Source: CAVQGZ01 sp963712175 (GTDB taxonomy: Bacteria > Actinomycetota > Actinomycetes > Jiangellales > Jiangellaceae). Taken from it: 64,000 nucleotides of DNA. The notes under the pieces are model-generated. The model saw only the letters and a program-made list of their open reading frames with translations, did no database searches and had not been told where the DNA came from. The DNA lies in contig CAVQGZ010000003.1 in the NCBI GenBank assembly GCA_963712175.1, forward strand, positions 55,573-119,572. The letters run 5' to 3'. This document shows, piece after piece, positions 42,763-51,848 of this stretch. The position numbers and the translations under genes were made by a program. The number at the start of each line of letters is the position of its first letter. Positions within the stretch are counted from its first letter, which is position 1.

Positions 42763-43446
42763 CTACCAGGGGATGGGGTGCTGGTCGCGGAAGAAGCCGC
42801 CGGTGGGTCCGTTGTCGGGCAGGGTTGCTGCCCACACGATGCCTGCAGCTCCGTCGGCGATGGGGCGGCCGTCGCTGCCGCCCATGTCGGTGGCGACCCA
42901 GCCGGGGCACACGGAGTTGACCAGAACGCCGGGCAGTTCCGCCGCCCACATGCGGGTGAGGGCGTTCAGGCTCACCTTGGAGACGCGATAGGCAGGCAGG
43001 TGACCCCTCATGTCGGTGAGGGCGCCTGCCCCGGAGGAGACGTTGACGATGCGGCCGTGCGGGCTGGCTCGCAGGTGGGGCGCCAGGGCTGAGGTGAGCC
43101 GCCAGGTGCCGAACAGGTTCGTCTCCAGGGCCTGGCGCACTTGGTCGAAGTCCGGATCGATGGCACTCTGCCAGGTGTCGTAGAGGATGGCGGCGTTGTT
43201 GACCAGGACGTCCACCGCACCCAGCGCTGCAACGGCGTCGCGTGCCGCCGAGATTGATACGGGGTCGGCGATGTCGAGGGCCAGGACCGTTGCCGTCCCA
43301 CCGGCGGTCGTGATCGTGTCGGCGGCGTCGCGGGCCTTGTCGGGATCGCGGGAGCCGAGGAGCACATGGTGGCCCAGGGCACCCAGCTGGGTGCCGACCT
43401 CTCGTCCGATGCCTCGGTTGGCACCTGTGATCAGCGATGTCGTCAT
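42763..43446 (-). CDS. Short-chain dehydrogenase/reductase
   Basis: A 227-residue classical SDR. Cofactor motif SLITGANRGIGREVG, NNAA in DVLVNNAAILYDT, catalytic Ser in VNVSSGAGAL, and Tyr/Lys in PAYRVSKVSLNAL. The SRDPDK after strand 2 suggests NADP use. C-terminal GGFFRDQHPIPW is shared with carbonyl-reductase-like SDRs. Divergent from the hydrolase at 43632. Confidence 0.92.
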   Translation of the reverse strand: MTTSLITGANRGIGREVGTQLGALGHHVLLGSRDPDKARDAADTITTAGGTATVLALDIADPVSISAARDAVAALGAVDVLVNNAAILYDTWQSAIDPDFDQVRQALETNLFGTWRLTSALAPHLRASPHGRIVNVSSGAGALTDMRGHLPAYRVSKVSLNALTRMWAAELPGVLVNSVCPGWVATDMGGSDGRPIADGAAGIVWAATLPDNGPTGGFFRDQHPIPW

Positions 43447-43631
43447 GCGGGCGAGCCTGGCACCAACAGCCGCGTTTGGTCCCGTTGTCGAGCGGCTCGC
43501 GAGCGGGGCTGCTGCCTACCGGTCGAGCGGGCGTGGCGCTCGGGCGGCGCCGTTCGGCCCTGGCGCGAAGCCGTGGCGCAGGGGCACGGTCAAGGAGGAG
43601 CAGGGCTGGCGGACCGCGGGAGGTGACGTCC

Positions 43632-44489
43632 GTGAGCCGGGTGCGGATGAGTCGGGGTGTGTTCGACAACTCGATGGCCTACGCGCGGTGGGGCGACGGG
43701 GCCCAGACGGTGCTGTTCGTGTCCGGCGGGCCCGGGAACACGCTGCCGGAGGGCCCGCTGCGCATCGTGGGCGCACGCTTGTTCCGCTCCCTGGTCGACG
43801 CCGGCTACACGGTGTGGGCGGTCACCCGGCCACGCAACCTGCCCACCGGGCACAGCATCGAGGACATGGCCGACGACTACGCCGCCGTGATCGCCGCGGA
43901 GTTCGGTGGACGCGTGGACATCGTCATCGGGATGTCCATGGGGGGCCTGATCGTGCAGTACCTCGCCGCGAACCATCCCGACTGTGCGCAGACGTTCGTC
44001 GTGCTCGCTGCGGCATGCGACGTCACCGAGGAGTCCAAGGATCTGGTCCGTCGCCAGGCGGCCGTGGTGGCCAGCGGGGACCGCACCCAGCGGGGTCTGG
44101 CCGCCGCCGAACAGATGCTTCCCGGTGGCAGGCTCGGCTGGCTACGCCGCCTGCTCGTCCCGCTGGCAGCGCGGATATGGGACTGGCAGAGCGGGCCCGA
44201 CGAGCACGAGTACTTCGAGCACGACTACGCCATCGAATCCGACGCCGTGATCCGGTTCGACTCCAGGCAGGCCCTGCCCCGCATCCGTGTCCCGGTGCTG
44301 CTCATCAACGGCGACCGCGACCGCAACTACCCCCAGGAGCTGGTCGAGGAGACGGCGCACCTCATCCCCGACAGCACCCTCGTCTGGTACCCCGGCAAGG
44401 GCCACGACGCCACCTGTGCCAACCCACGCCTGGGACCGACCGTGCTCGACTACATCAGCCAGCGATCGGCACCCGCCAACGCCCCCTGA
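43632..44489 (+). CDS. Alpha/beta hydrolase (Ser nucleophile)
   Basis: A 285-residue hydrolase. GTG 43632 is chosen for the perfect GGGAGGTGA six bases upstream. Oxyanion region VLFVSGGPGNTLPEG, nucleophile elbow VIGMSMGGLIVQYLA, acid in LLINGDRDRNYP and His in YPGKGHDATCANP. It could be an esterase, lactonase or thioesterase; nothing narrows the substrate. Confidence 0.87.
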   Translation: MSRVRMSRGVFDNSMAYARWGDGAQTVLFVSGGPGNTLPEGPLRIVGARLFRSLVDAGYTVWAVTRPRNLPTGHSIEDMADDYAAVIAAEFGGRVDIVIGMSMGGLIVQYLAANHPDCAQTFVVLAAACDVTEESKDLVRRQAAVVASGDRTQRGLAAAEQMLPGGRLGWLRRLLVPLAARIWDWQSGPDEHEYFEHDYAIESDAVIRFDSRQALPRIRVPVLLINGDRDRNYPQELVEETAHLIPDSTLVWYPGKGHDATCANPRLGPTVLDYISQRSAPANAP

Positions 44490-44714
44490 CCGTGAGTGGC
44501 CTACCCGCGCGGTCACGAAACGCGCGACTCAGCCGCGAGTCGTGCGCTTCTGTCGGCCGCTGTGACCCGGCGTCCGCTGGGCGGGCGTGGGTCTTTGGGC
44601 ACTGGCAGTGCGGCACGACCCGCAGGACGTTCGAACGGAGGGGCCTGCGGCAGGGAGCCGCAGGAGGAGGCCGTTGGGCGCGACCGGCTGGGTTCGTGGG
44701 AAGGGATCCCAGCG

Positions 44715-45164
44715 ATGAGCACCACCACCCACACCCGGAGCATCCACATCGACGCACCGGTCGAGACGGTCTTCGAGCACGTCCAAGACCCGAAGAACTT
44801 CTACGCAGCGATGGCCGCGACGTCCCCCCAGGATCCGCCGAAGCTCCTCGACGTCGACGTTAAGCCGGAGGGTGTCGGCTCGACCTATCAGTGGACCTTT
44901 CACCTGTGGTCGCTGCTCTACGTGGGCGGGACCATGACCCGCGAGGAGTACGTCCCCAACGAGCGCATCGTGGACCACTCGTCCACTGGGCCGGTCTGGA
45001 CGTTCACCTTCACGCCCGACGCGACGGGCACGACCCTGTCGTTGGCCTGCGACGTCTCCTCCAAGGTGCCCCTGCTGGACAAGCTTGAGGATGCGGTCTT
45101 CTGGAACGGCGACCGGGATCTCGACGCATGGCTCGAGAACTTCAAGAAGGCGATCGAGACCTGA
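44715..45164 (+). CDS. SRPBCC-family ligand-binding protein
   Basis: A 149-residue START/Bet v1-like protein (SIHIDAPVETVFEHVQDPKN, then FYAAMAATS; later STYQWTFHLWSLLYVGGTMT). The family binds hydrophobic ligands or acts as polyketide cyclase. A second member is at 52589. Confidence 0.82.
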   Translation: MSTTTHTRSIHIDAPVETVFEHVQDPKNFYAAMAATSPQDPPKLLDVDVKPEGVGSTYQWTFHLWSLLYVGGTMTREEYVPNERIVDHSSTGPVWTFTFTPDATGTTLSLACDVSSKVPLLDKLEDAVFWNGDRDLDAWLENFKKAIET

Positions 45165-45192
45165 GGTCCACCACCCAAGACAGCGTCCGTCA

Positions 45193-45218
45193 CTGCCGCG
45201 ATGAGTACGGCATACCGT
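45193..45218 (+). repeat. Interspersed repeat R2, copy 3
   Basis: CTGCCGCGATGAGTACGGCA then TACCGT; compare 25715-25740 and 33304-33326. Confidence 0.65.
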
Positions 45219-45373
45219 GTCCGGTCATCAGCATGTAGTGCGTTCGTGATCGTGCTGCGAGTAGCCCGACAGGCGGCGAAAGGACTCACCCGGGGAGTCG
45301 ACCGGATCACGGTAGCGCTGTCTCGGGCTCCCGGCCCGCTACGTCTCGGTGTACGCGCCGGCGGCTCGACCCG

Positions 45374-45490
45374 ATGGATGCGCACGCCGTCGTCGAGGTG
45401 GCAGGCGGCGGTGTGTGGCGCGTCTTCGACCCGACCCGCCTCGCGTGCGCACCTCGATGGTGCGCATCGGCACCGGGCGCGACGCTGCCG
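45374..45490 (+). pseudogene. Transglutaminase-like domain relic
   Basis: MDAHAVVEVAGGGVWRVFDP then TRLA is the His- and Asp-bearing part of a bacterial transglutaminase-like domain ('D.HA..EV...G.W.vfDptrla'). In the next frame RTSMVRIGTGRDAAD continues the usual 'APR.smvRIatGRDAAD'. The cysteine-bearing half is missing, and a one-base shift separates the two pieces. Confidence 0.5.
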
Positions 45491-45650
45491 ACCTGCGGTG
45501 ATCACGCCGCCTGTCACCGCCGCCTCCGAGGTCACCGGGACCGCGCAGCCGGGTCTGTGGCGACCCGGACGAGCTCGTGACGCTCGGCTGAGACCGGCTT
45601 GCCCGGGCTTGGCCGCCACCCGTGGGCGCCGGCCGGACCGGGGCAGGCCC

Positions 45651-48600
45651 TCAGCCGACTTGGACCGTCGTCTGGTGGGTCGCCGAGTCGTAGAGGAAGG
45701 TCACCGGCGCCCCGCCCGCGGGGACGGTGAGCGGGATGTTGTTCGCGCCGCCGCCGTCGCCGTAGGACTCGTCCCAGGACAGGCCGTGGGCGACCTTGAA
45801 CTCCCAGCTGCCCTCGGGGAGGGTCAGGATCAGGGCGTACACGCCGTCACCGTCGGGGTCCTGGAGCCAGGGCCGCATGCATGCTGGGTCCCAGTCTCCG
45901 CCGCACCCGAGCTCGCTCTGGTATGACCCCGGCGCGGTGATGATCGTTGTGTTCTCGTCCGAGGTCACCCAGTGCGTGGCGTCGTCGTAGTAGAACGTCA
46001 CCTCACCGTCGAGGGTTTCGAGGTTGATGTTCGACCCGTCGCGCACGGCGCCCTCGCCGTAGTTCTCCGTCCACGACGCGTCGAGGGCGGCCTTGTACGA
46101 GTAGGTGCCTGCGGGGATGATCACCGACTTCTTCCAGATCTGGTCGGTGGCATCGAGGCTCATCTGGGCCTGCGGGCAGTCGGGCTGCCAGTCGGCGGGA
46201 CAGCCGAGCTCGCTGTCCAGCGTGCCCGCGACGGCGACGGTGCCGGGCTGGTCCGCCACCGGGTCGCCGTCTTGGGGCACGGTCGACGACACCGGCTCGA
46301 CGACCGAGGTCCCCGCGCTGTCGGCGGCCACCCGGCCACCGGCGTCCTCGACGACGGCGCGGTACTCGAGGAGGGCGCCGACGGGCATGCGCGAGACGTC
46401 GTGGAACACCCGGTAGGGGGCGTTGTCGTCGGTGCCCAGCACCGTCCAGTCCTCGGCGCCCACCTGGCGGTAGAGGAACGTCGTCTGAGCGAACGTGCCG
46501 GCCTCGACGTCGGCGGCGACCTCCACGCGACCGGACACGCCGCGCTCGGGCAGCGAGACCTCGACGGTCGGGGCGGCGACCTTCTTCGTCTCCATAGGGG
46601 CGCTCGCGCGGTAGACCGCCACCGAGAGCGGCGGCACCGTCACCGACACGGACCCGTCCTTGGATGCCCTCAGCGGCTTCTTGGCCCCCATCACCGGAAC
46701 CCACTCGCCACGGACTGTCCACGTGTCGACCGATGCCGACGCCTTCGCTGTGCTGTTGTTCGCCACGACGAGGTACTCGCTGCCCTTCTTGGCGTCGATC
46801 CGGGAGACCGCGAAGATCCCCGCGCCGTCCTCGGCGTAGCGCTGCACCTGCGCCCCGTCGGCAAGGGCGGGGTGCTTGGCGCGCATCGCGGCGAGCGCCT
46901 TGAGGTGCTGGTAGATCGGGTGGCCGGTGTCGTACCGGTCCATCGACCCCTCGGGGCCGGCGAGCACGTCCTCGTCGTTGTAGATGTCGACCTGGCTGGC
47001 GAACATGTCCTCGCGGGCCAGCTGGTCCCCGCCGGTGCCGATGAAGCCCTGCTCGTCGCCGTAGTAGGTCACGGGGTTGCCACGAACGGTATACATCAGC
47101 GAGTCGGCAAGCATGACGCGCTGGAGGAGCTCGTCCTCGTCGGCCGAGGCGCCCTCGAGGAACATGGCCACGCGGCCCATGTCGTGGTTCCCGAGGAAGG
47201 TCGGCAGCTGGTAGGCGTTGCTGTCGGCGTCGGTGTACCAGTCGTCCTTGGCGAAGAAGTCGGCGAGCACCGTGGCCGGGTTGCCCTTGGCGAAGTCGAC
47301 GCCCTGCTGCTGGAAGCCGAAGTCCAGCGTGGCCTGGAGCTTGCCGGCGGTCGTGTACTCCGACATCACCGCGGGGTTGCCGTCGTAGACCTCGCCGAAG
47401 GCGAAGAAGTCGTCGTTGCCGATCCGGTCGGCCTCGCCGAGGATCTCCTGCACGAACTTCTGCCAGAACTCGAGGTTGACGTGCTTGACCGTGTCGATGC
47501 GGAAGCCATCGACCCCGAAGTCGACCCAGGCCTTGTAGACCTCGCCCATGCCCTCGACGACCTCGGGCCGCTCGGTGAAGAGGTCGTCGAGGCCGATGAA
47601 GTCACCGTAGGTCGAGGACTCGCCGGCGAAGGTCGAGTCACCCCGGTTGTGGTAGAGCAGCGGGTCGTTGAGCCACGCCGGCACCTTGACGTTCGCGTCC
47701 TCCTCAGAGTGGAAGAACGGCGTGTACGGGAACGAGGTCCCCGGGTCCATCTCGGGGAACGGCTGGTTCACGTAGTCGCGGTCGTCGAACGCGGTGCCGT
47801 CGGCCATCCGGTAGGGGTAGGCCTCCTTCGACCGGTACGTGTACTGGTTCTCCTCGTAGTCGATGACGTCCGCGGTGTGGTTGGTGATGATGTCGAAGAA
47901 GACCTTCATCCCCTTGGCGTGCGCCTGGCTGATGAGCTCCTTGAGCTCGGCGTTGGTGCCGAGGTGCGGGTCCACCTGGGTGAAGTCGGTGATCCAGTAC
48001 CCGTGGTAGCCGGCGCTCTCGTTGGCGCCGGTGCCCTGCACGGGCTTGTTCTTGAAGCTCGGCGTCAGCCATATCGCGGTGGTGCCGAGGCCCTTGATGT
48101 AGTCGAGCTTGCCGGTCAGGCCGGCGAGGTCGCCCCCGTGGTAGTACGCCTTGTCGGTCGGGTCCAGCCCGGTGACCGAGCGGTCCCCGGTGAGCCCGCC
48201 CGTGTCGTTGGACGGGTCGCCGTTGGCGAAGCGGTCGGCCATGACGAAGTAGAACCGCTCGCGGGTCAGCGCGGCGCGCAACGAGTCGCCGGCGAGGTCG
48301 CGGTCGGCGGCGGTGGCGTCACCGGCTAGCTCGGTCGCAGCCACGGAGACGACGTGGGTGTCGTCGTCGTAGGTGAACGTCAGTGTCGCCGGTCCGCCGA
48401 TGACCAGCGGGATGTTCGCGCCGTCGGGCTGGCCGCCGGCGCCGTAGTTCTCGTCCCAGCCGTCGTCGACGGCGACCTTGTAGATGTAGGAGCCGCCTGG
48501 GAGATCGAACACGCCCTCGTAGGTGCTCGTGGTACCGACCTGGGTCAGCTCGCTGACCTCACACGCGGGATCCCAGTCGCCGGGGCACCCCAGCTCATTC

Positions 48601-48728
48601 TGGAGGTCGCCGACGAGGGCGATCGTCCGGGCGTCCACGGCCTGGGCGGGGGAGGCGGCTCCCAGGGCTCCCGCCACGGTGACCGCGGTGGCGGCCAGGA
48701 CGGCGAACAGGCGGCGTGTAGGGCTCAT
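45651..48728 (-). CDS. Secreted GH13 alpha-amylase with three X25-type modules
   Basis: 1025 residues from ATG 48728 (GAGGGAG upstream). A signal peptide is cleaved near residue 30 (SPAQA-VDA). X25/pullulanase-type beta module 34-130 (VGDLQNELGCPGDWDPACE). GH13 catalytic domain about 155-620: nucleophile Asp412 (DGFRIDTVKH), acid/base Glu446 (FFAFGEVYDG), Asp516 (TFLGNHDMGR) and the domain-B pattern NHTADVIDY. A beta C-domain and an FN3-like stretch follow, then two more X25 modules (TLDSELGCPADWQPDCP; SYQSELGCGGDWDPACMRP). It degrades starch or pullulan outside the cell. No indels across 3 kb. Confidence 0.93.
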   Translation of the reverse strand: MSPTRRLFAVLAATAVTVAGALGAASPAQAVDARTIALVGDLQNELGCPGDWDPACEVSELTQVGTTSTYEGVFDLPGGSYIYKVAVDDGWDENYGAGGQPDGANIPLVIGGPATLTFTYDDDTHVVSVAATELAGDATAADRDLAGDSLRAALTRERFYFVMADRFANGDPSNDTGGLTGDRSVTGLDPTDKAYYHGGDLAGLTGKLDYIKGLGTTAIWLTPSFKNKPVQGTGANESAGYHGYWITDFTQVDPHLGTNAELKELISQAHAKGMKVFFDIITNHTADVIDYEENQYTYRSKEAYPYRMADGTAFDDRDYVNQPFPEMDPGTSFPYTPFFHSEEDANVKVPAWLNDPLLYHNRGDSTFAGESSTYGDFIGLDDLFTERPEVVEGMGEVYKAWVDFGVDGFRIDTVKHVNLEFWQKFVQEILGEADRIGNDDFFAFGEVYDGNPAVMSEYTTAGKLQATLDFGFQQQGVDFAKGNPATVLADFFAKDDWYTDADSNAYQLPTFLGNHDMGRVAMFLEGASADEDELLQRVMLADSLMYTVRGNPVTYYGDEQGFIGTGGDQLAREDMFASQVDIYNDEDVLAGPEGSMDRYDTGHPIYQHLKALAAMRAKHPALADGAQVQRYAEDGAGIFAVSRIDAKKGSEYLVVANNSTAKASASVDTWTVRGEWVPVMGAKKPLRASKDGSVSVTVPPLSVAVYRASAPMETKKVAAPTVEVSLPERGVSGRVEVAADVEAGTFAQTTFLYRQVGAEDWTVLGTDDNAPYRVFHDVSRMPVGALLEYRAVVEDAGGRVAADSAGTSVVEPVSSTVPQDGDPVADQPGTVAVAGTLDSELGCPADWQPDCPQAQMSLDATDQIWKKSVIIPAGTYSYKAALDASWTENYGEGAVRDGSNINLETLDGEVTFYYDDATHWVTSDENTTIITAPGSYQSELGCGGDWDPACMRPWLQDPDGDGVYALILTLPEGSWEFKVAHGLSWDESYGDGGGANNIPLTVPAGGAPVTFLYDSATHQTTVQVG

Positions 48729-48929
48729 CGTCGACTCCCTCGGACCAACGGCGGCGCTGGTGTCCTCTGATGAGGAACCTAGGACCTGCCGAGCCCGGCG
48801 CACCAGACCTGGTGGCGACTTCTTGCCTTGACCCCGGCCCGGCCCGGTGTGAGCGGCAGCGACGCCTGAGTGCGGCCCAGGGCCTGGATCTGGGACTTCT
48901 CGTCCACGCACAGCCTCACCCGCGCGCTG

Positions 48930-49303
48930 TCTAGCGAGCCCGCGCTGCAGGCTGGGCCGGTCGCGGCCCTCGCGGTGGCTCCGGTGGGCCGCGAGCTCGC
49001 GTCCCAAGACGTGGCTGAGGCGATCTCCGACCTGCCCGCCGGCGACGTCGTCGATGTCGTGCTGGGCGGATGGCGGGGACAGCACGACATCGAGACGCGG
49101 CGCTACGGACGGTGCAGGATTCCGGCGACCGCGAGCTCGTCGGACTCACGAAGCGCGTAGTCGAGCCGACCGAAGATACGACCATCATCGTCGCCTCCGT
49201 CACTGTCCCCCTTCACGTCAGCGTCTCCGGACAGGTGGGGAAGGCCGTCGCCGAGGTCGAGAGGGGCCCTCTGACCAAGACCCACTCGGGCAGGTGTCCG
49301 TGA
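48930..49303 (+). pseudogene. Frameshifted hypothetical actinobacterial protein
   Basis: First part: LAVAPVGRELASQDVAEAIS, then DLPAGDVVDVVLGGWRGQHD. About 49093 the frame changes to TVQDSGDRELVGLTKRVVEP, then TEDTTIIVASVTVPLHVSVS, then GQVGKAVAEVERGPLTKTHS and GRCP. I recall intact actinobacterial hypotheticals with the order 'LPAGDVvD..LGGWr.h..l..Aa..T......v.La...v.....p.v.v.v......v.f.l.v.f.v..l.a.v..G.L...h.G.c', so this looks like one gene broken once. Function unknown. Confidence 0.45.
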
Positions 49304-49580
49304 GCGGACCGACTGAAGACCCGAGACACCACCATCGCCGAGAGGACGTACCTGCTCGACGCGAGCGCGGACATCCCCATTGGCGGCTGTCTCTCGCTGT
49401 CGGCTCGCTGTCAGGTGACACGGAAACTCGGCGGGAAGAGCGCGTCGCAGGTTCCGGCCGTCACGAGTCAGGGTGGTCCGTCTGATCAATCGTCACACAT
49501 GAGGCACATCAACGAGACACGGTCATCGGCTGGTCACAGTGGGCTGCAATGACACTTGTGCGGGGACCGAGTCCGCGTTC

Positions 49581-49664
49581 GTCACGATGCGTCCACTCGC
49601 GGCTGAAGTGACGCGGGTGGCCCGTCGTGGTCGTTCGAAGTTGCGCGGCAACGCTCGCTCATGC
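49581..49664 (+). repeat. Interspersed repeat R1, copy 3 (reference copy)
   Basis: Starts GTCACGATGCGTCC and ends GCAACGCTCGCTCATG. It aligns end to end with 32421-32505 (minus) and at both ends with 31726-31812 (minus). Confidence 0.75.
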
Positions 49665-49906
49665 CGTACGGCGGACGTTGCGCCGGCGGAGAGCCGTTGC
49701 GTAGCCTGTCTCGCGATGCGTCAGGGTCTCCATGACCCGCCGCATCGACAGCCCGCTCAACTCAGCGATCTCGTACGGCTCGACCTCGGCCATGTAGGCG
49801 ACCTGCACGTCATGTTCGACGTTTGCCGCCGGGATCGACCGCGAGGGCCAACCGCGAGGTGGCCGCATCCGCACGTCGCTCTTGTCGTCCCTTGCTCCGG
49901 TGCGGT

Positions 49907-50398
49907 TCAGGATGCCGCGGGAAGCCCCTTGCGCATCTCCGCGTCTGTGGTGCGCACGAACCAGCGGAACAGCGGCCCCATGAGCCCCGTCATCTGGTCG
50001 GCCGCCTGCTGCACCAGCGACCACTGGTTGTATACCTGGACGAACCGGGTGATCTTGGCGTCGTCGTCGAACTCGTAGGTGCTCAGCGTCAGCGCCTCCA
50101 AGTTCGTCCCGTCCGCGTTGACCGCCTTCATCACGCCTTCGTACACAGCCATGGAGTCAACGATCCGCATGCCCATGCCAGCATCTCGGTACTCCAACTT
50201 CGGCAACATCTGCCACGTCCAGTCGAACGACCGGGCGATCTCGGCCTTGCCGCGGTAGGTCCCATGAACGACCTCCAGCACTGCGTTCTCAGCGAAACAG
50301 GCCACCAGACCCTTGGTGTCGCGCGCCCTGACGGAGGCCGTCACCTGCTCCATCGTGGCTTGAATCGCGGCCTCGCTCGGGGCATGTGTCGTTGTCAT
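49907..50398 (-). CDS. SnoaL/NTF2-like protein
   Basis: A 163-residue NTF2-fold protein (ATMEQVTASVRARDTKGLVA, then CFAENAVLEVVHGTYRGKAE, later WSLVQQAADQM). Members are small-molecule enzymes (isomerases, cyclases) or binding proteins. ATG 50398 follows GAGAGGGG. Stand-alone. Confidence 0.8.
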   Translation of the reverse strand: MTTTHAPSEAAIQATMEQVTASVRARDTKGLVACFAENAVLEVVHGTYRGKAEIARSFDWTWQMLPKLEYRDAGMGMRIVDSMAVYEGVMKAVNADGTNLEALTLSTYEFDDDAKITRFVQVYNQWSLVQQAADQMTGLMGPLFRWFVRTTDAEMRKGLPAAS

Positions 50399-50714
50399 GA
50401 CGTCCCCCTCTCCCCTCGCCCGTCCCGGGCTCACTCCTGACGCTCGGCCGGTACGAGGCTGTGGTCAAGAGGAAACAGGCACAACACCCCTGGCGCCCGG
50501 GGTGACGGACTCACAGCCCCCGCCTAGTTCATCCGCCTTTGCTTCGGCATACATGAGCGGGGATCCGCAGCGGAGCGTCACAGCCGCGAGCGGACGCTAC
50601 GCGGCGGATAGACGTACCTGCAGTGGAGTGCACGAGTCGTGCCTGTAGCTCGGGCAACGTGGCCCCTGACTGCGCGGTCCTGGTGCCCGCGAGGTGCCGC
50701 AGATCGTTTAGCGC
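50399..50714. other. Intergenic region with repeat copy
   Basis: About 316 bp without a gene, containing the short repeat at 50584-50606. Confidence 0.4.
50584..50606 (+). repeat. Short repeat CCGCGANCGGACGCTACGCG(GCG), copy 1
   Basis: 22 of 23 bases match 51238-51260. A GACGTACCTG follows shortly, as also after the repeat-like stretch at 56130. Confidence 0.65.
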
Positions 50715-51146
50715 TCAGCCTCCCTCGAGGTCGGCGATGGCCGCACGAACCCCCTCGGGCAGCGCCGCTTTCGTCCCAGCGCCGTAGTCGAACGAGACGA
50801 CGCGAGCCTCGCCGTCTGCCGCGACCCGCCCGAGCCGCTCGCTCACCACCCGGTAGCGCATGGTGAACCGGTCTTCCCTCACGTCCTCGACGCGGGCCGC
50901 GAGCACCACCTCGTCTGGGAACGCCAACGGGGCGCGGTATGTGCACGACGTCTGCGCCAAGATCGGGCCGACTCCACCGGAGGACAGGTCCGCCGCCCAG
51001 CCGATCCGGGCGAAGTAGCCGATCCTCACCGACTCGAACCACCGGAAGTAGGTGGTGTTGTTGACATGCCCCAGGGCGTCCATGTCACCCCACGCAACCG
51101 GCCAAGGCAAGGTCACCGGGAAGCCGGCGAGCAGATCATCGGACAC
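50715..51146 (-). CDS. 4HBT hot-dog acyl-CoA thioesterase
   Basis: A 143-residue YbgC/FadM-like thioesterase. PWPVAWGDMDALGHVNNTTY carries the catalytic Asp in the 'D.D..GHVNN' signature. Further strands: TSCTYRAPLAFPDEVVLAAR. It hydrolyses acyl- or aryl-CoA thioesters. Confidence 0.92.
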   Translation of the reverse strand: MSDDLLAGFPVTLPWPVAWGDMDALGHVNNTTYFRWFESVRIGYFARIGWAADLSSGGVGPILAQTSCTYRAPLAFPDEVVLAARVEDVREDRFTMRYRVVSERLGRVAADGEARVVSFDYGAGTKAALPEGVRAAIADLEGG

Positions 51147-51237
51147 GAGCGTGACGCTACGCGCGGCACGGACCAGCCAGCTGGGGCACCTCGTCCCCCA
51201 CGGCGACGTGACCGCACTCGCGGTCGAAGTGACACGG

Positions 51238-51260
51238 CCGCGATCGGACGCTACGCGGCG
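51238..51260 (+). repeat. Short repeat, copy 2
   Basis: Partner of 50584-50606. Just upstream, ACTCGCGGTCGAAGTGACAC also resembles the R1 core at 49595 (ACTCGCGGCTGAAGTGACGC), linking the two repeat types. Confidence 0.65.
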
Positions 51261-51350
51261 ATGTGACGCAGCCCTGGGTGCATGCGTGGACGCGATGCGT
51301 ACGGCCGGTTCCGCCCGATCCTGCCTGTAGCGACCGCCGGGTCGAACTGG

Positions 51351-51740
51351 TCAGGGTGAAGTGGTAGCGCGCCACAGCAGGACTGCCCCGACCGCGTTCA
51401 CCGGTGCCCACCACCGCTCGACAGGTGAGCGCGATGCTGCGTTCGCGAGCATCCCCACAGCCAGGTAGGCAGCGCTGCCGCGCAGGATGCGTGCGCGCAG
51501 CACCGGGTGGGCGGGGTCTGGGGAGGCGGCCAGGGCCGCGATCGCGCCGAGCATCACCGCTGATCCGGCACTGGCTGCGCGTAGCCCGGCGGGGAGCGTT
51601 CCCTGGCGGCGGCCACCCCAGGCTGCTGCACCCCATGGCGCACCGGCAGCCAAGCCGATCTGGAAGACCGCGGCACTTCCGAGCACCGCTGCGGCCCCAC
51701 GACCTGCCTGCTGCGCTGAGATCCCACCCACCTCGGCCAC
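51351..51740 (-). CDS. Small integral membrane protein, unknown
   Basis: A 129-residue protein with about four hydrophobic stretches (GRGAAAVLGSAAVFQIGLAA; SAGSAVMLGAIAALAAS; AAYLAVGMLANAAS; VNAVGAVLLWRA), separated by short polar loops. The layout is that of a DoxX-like or small-transporter-like protein, but no family motif is visible. Confidence 0.6.
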   Translation of the reverse strand: MAEVGGISAQQAGRGAAAVLGSAAVFQIGLAAGAPWGAAAWGGRRQGTLPAGLRAASAGSAVMLGAIAALAASPDPAHPVLRARILRGSAAYLAVGMLANAASRSPVERWWAPVNAVGAVLLWRATTSP

Positions 51741-51848
51741 GGTACTGGCGATGCAGCGCGCCGACGCTGGGCACGTGCACGACTGTGTGCCCAGCAGGCT
51801 GACGGGCTGTCGGTGGGTCGATGCGTCTGGGCCGGGGTGTCTGGCGGA

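Larger units (their letters stand above)
45165..45650. other. Intergenic region with repeat and relic
   Basis: About 485 bp. It holds the R2 copy at 45193-45218 and a transglutaminase-like relic at 45374-45490, with no intact gene. Confidence 0.4.
48729..49906. other. Intergenic region with relic and repeat
   Basis: About 1.2 kb between the amylase and the NTF2-like gene. It holds a decayed hypothetical gene (48930-49303) and the best R1 repeat copy (49581-49664). A short minus-strand tail at about 49665-49820 (EPYEIAELSGLSMRRVMETL) looks protein-like but is not placed in a family. Confidence 0.4.

Noticed and set aside
45972..48329. A 785-codon open frame antisense to the amylase
   Set aside because: It lies wholly within the complementary strand of a clear GH13 gene. 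Its Val/Gly/Arg-rich composition is the usual shadow of high-GC coding DNA and no motif is present.
49665..49820. Minus-strand EPYEIAELSGLSMRRVMETL as a sigma-region-4 or HTH gene
   Set aside because: Too short, no start, and no recognisable rest of a domain. Mentioned only as possible debris.
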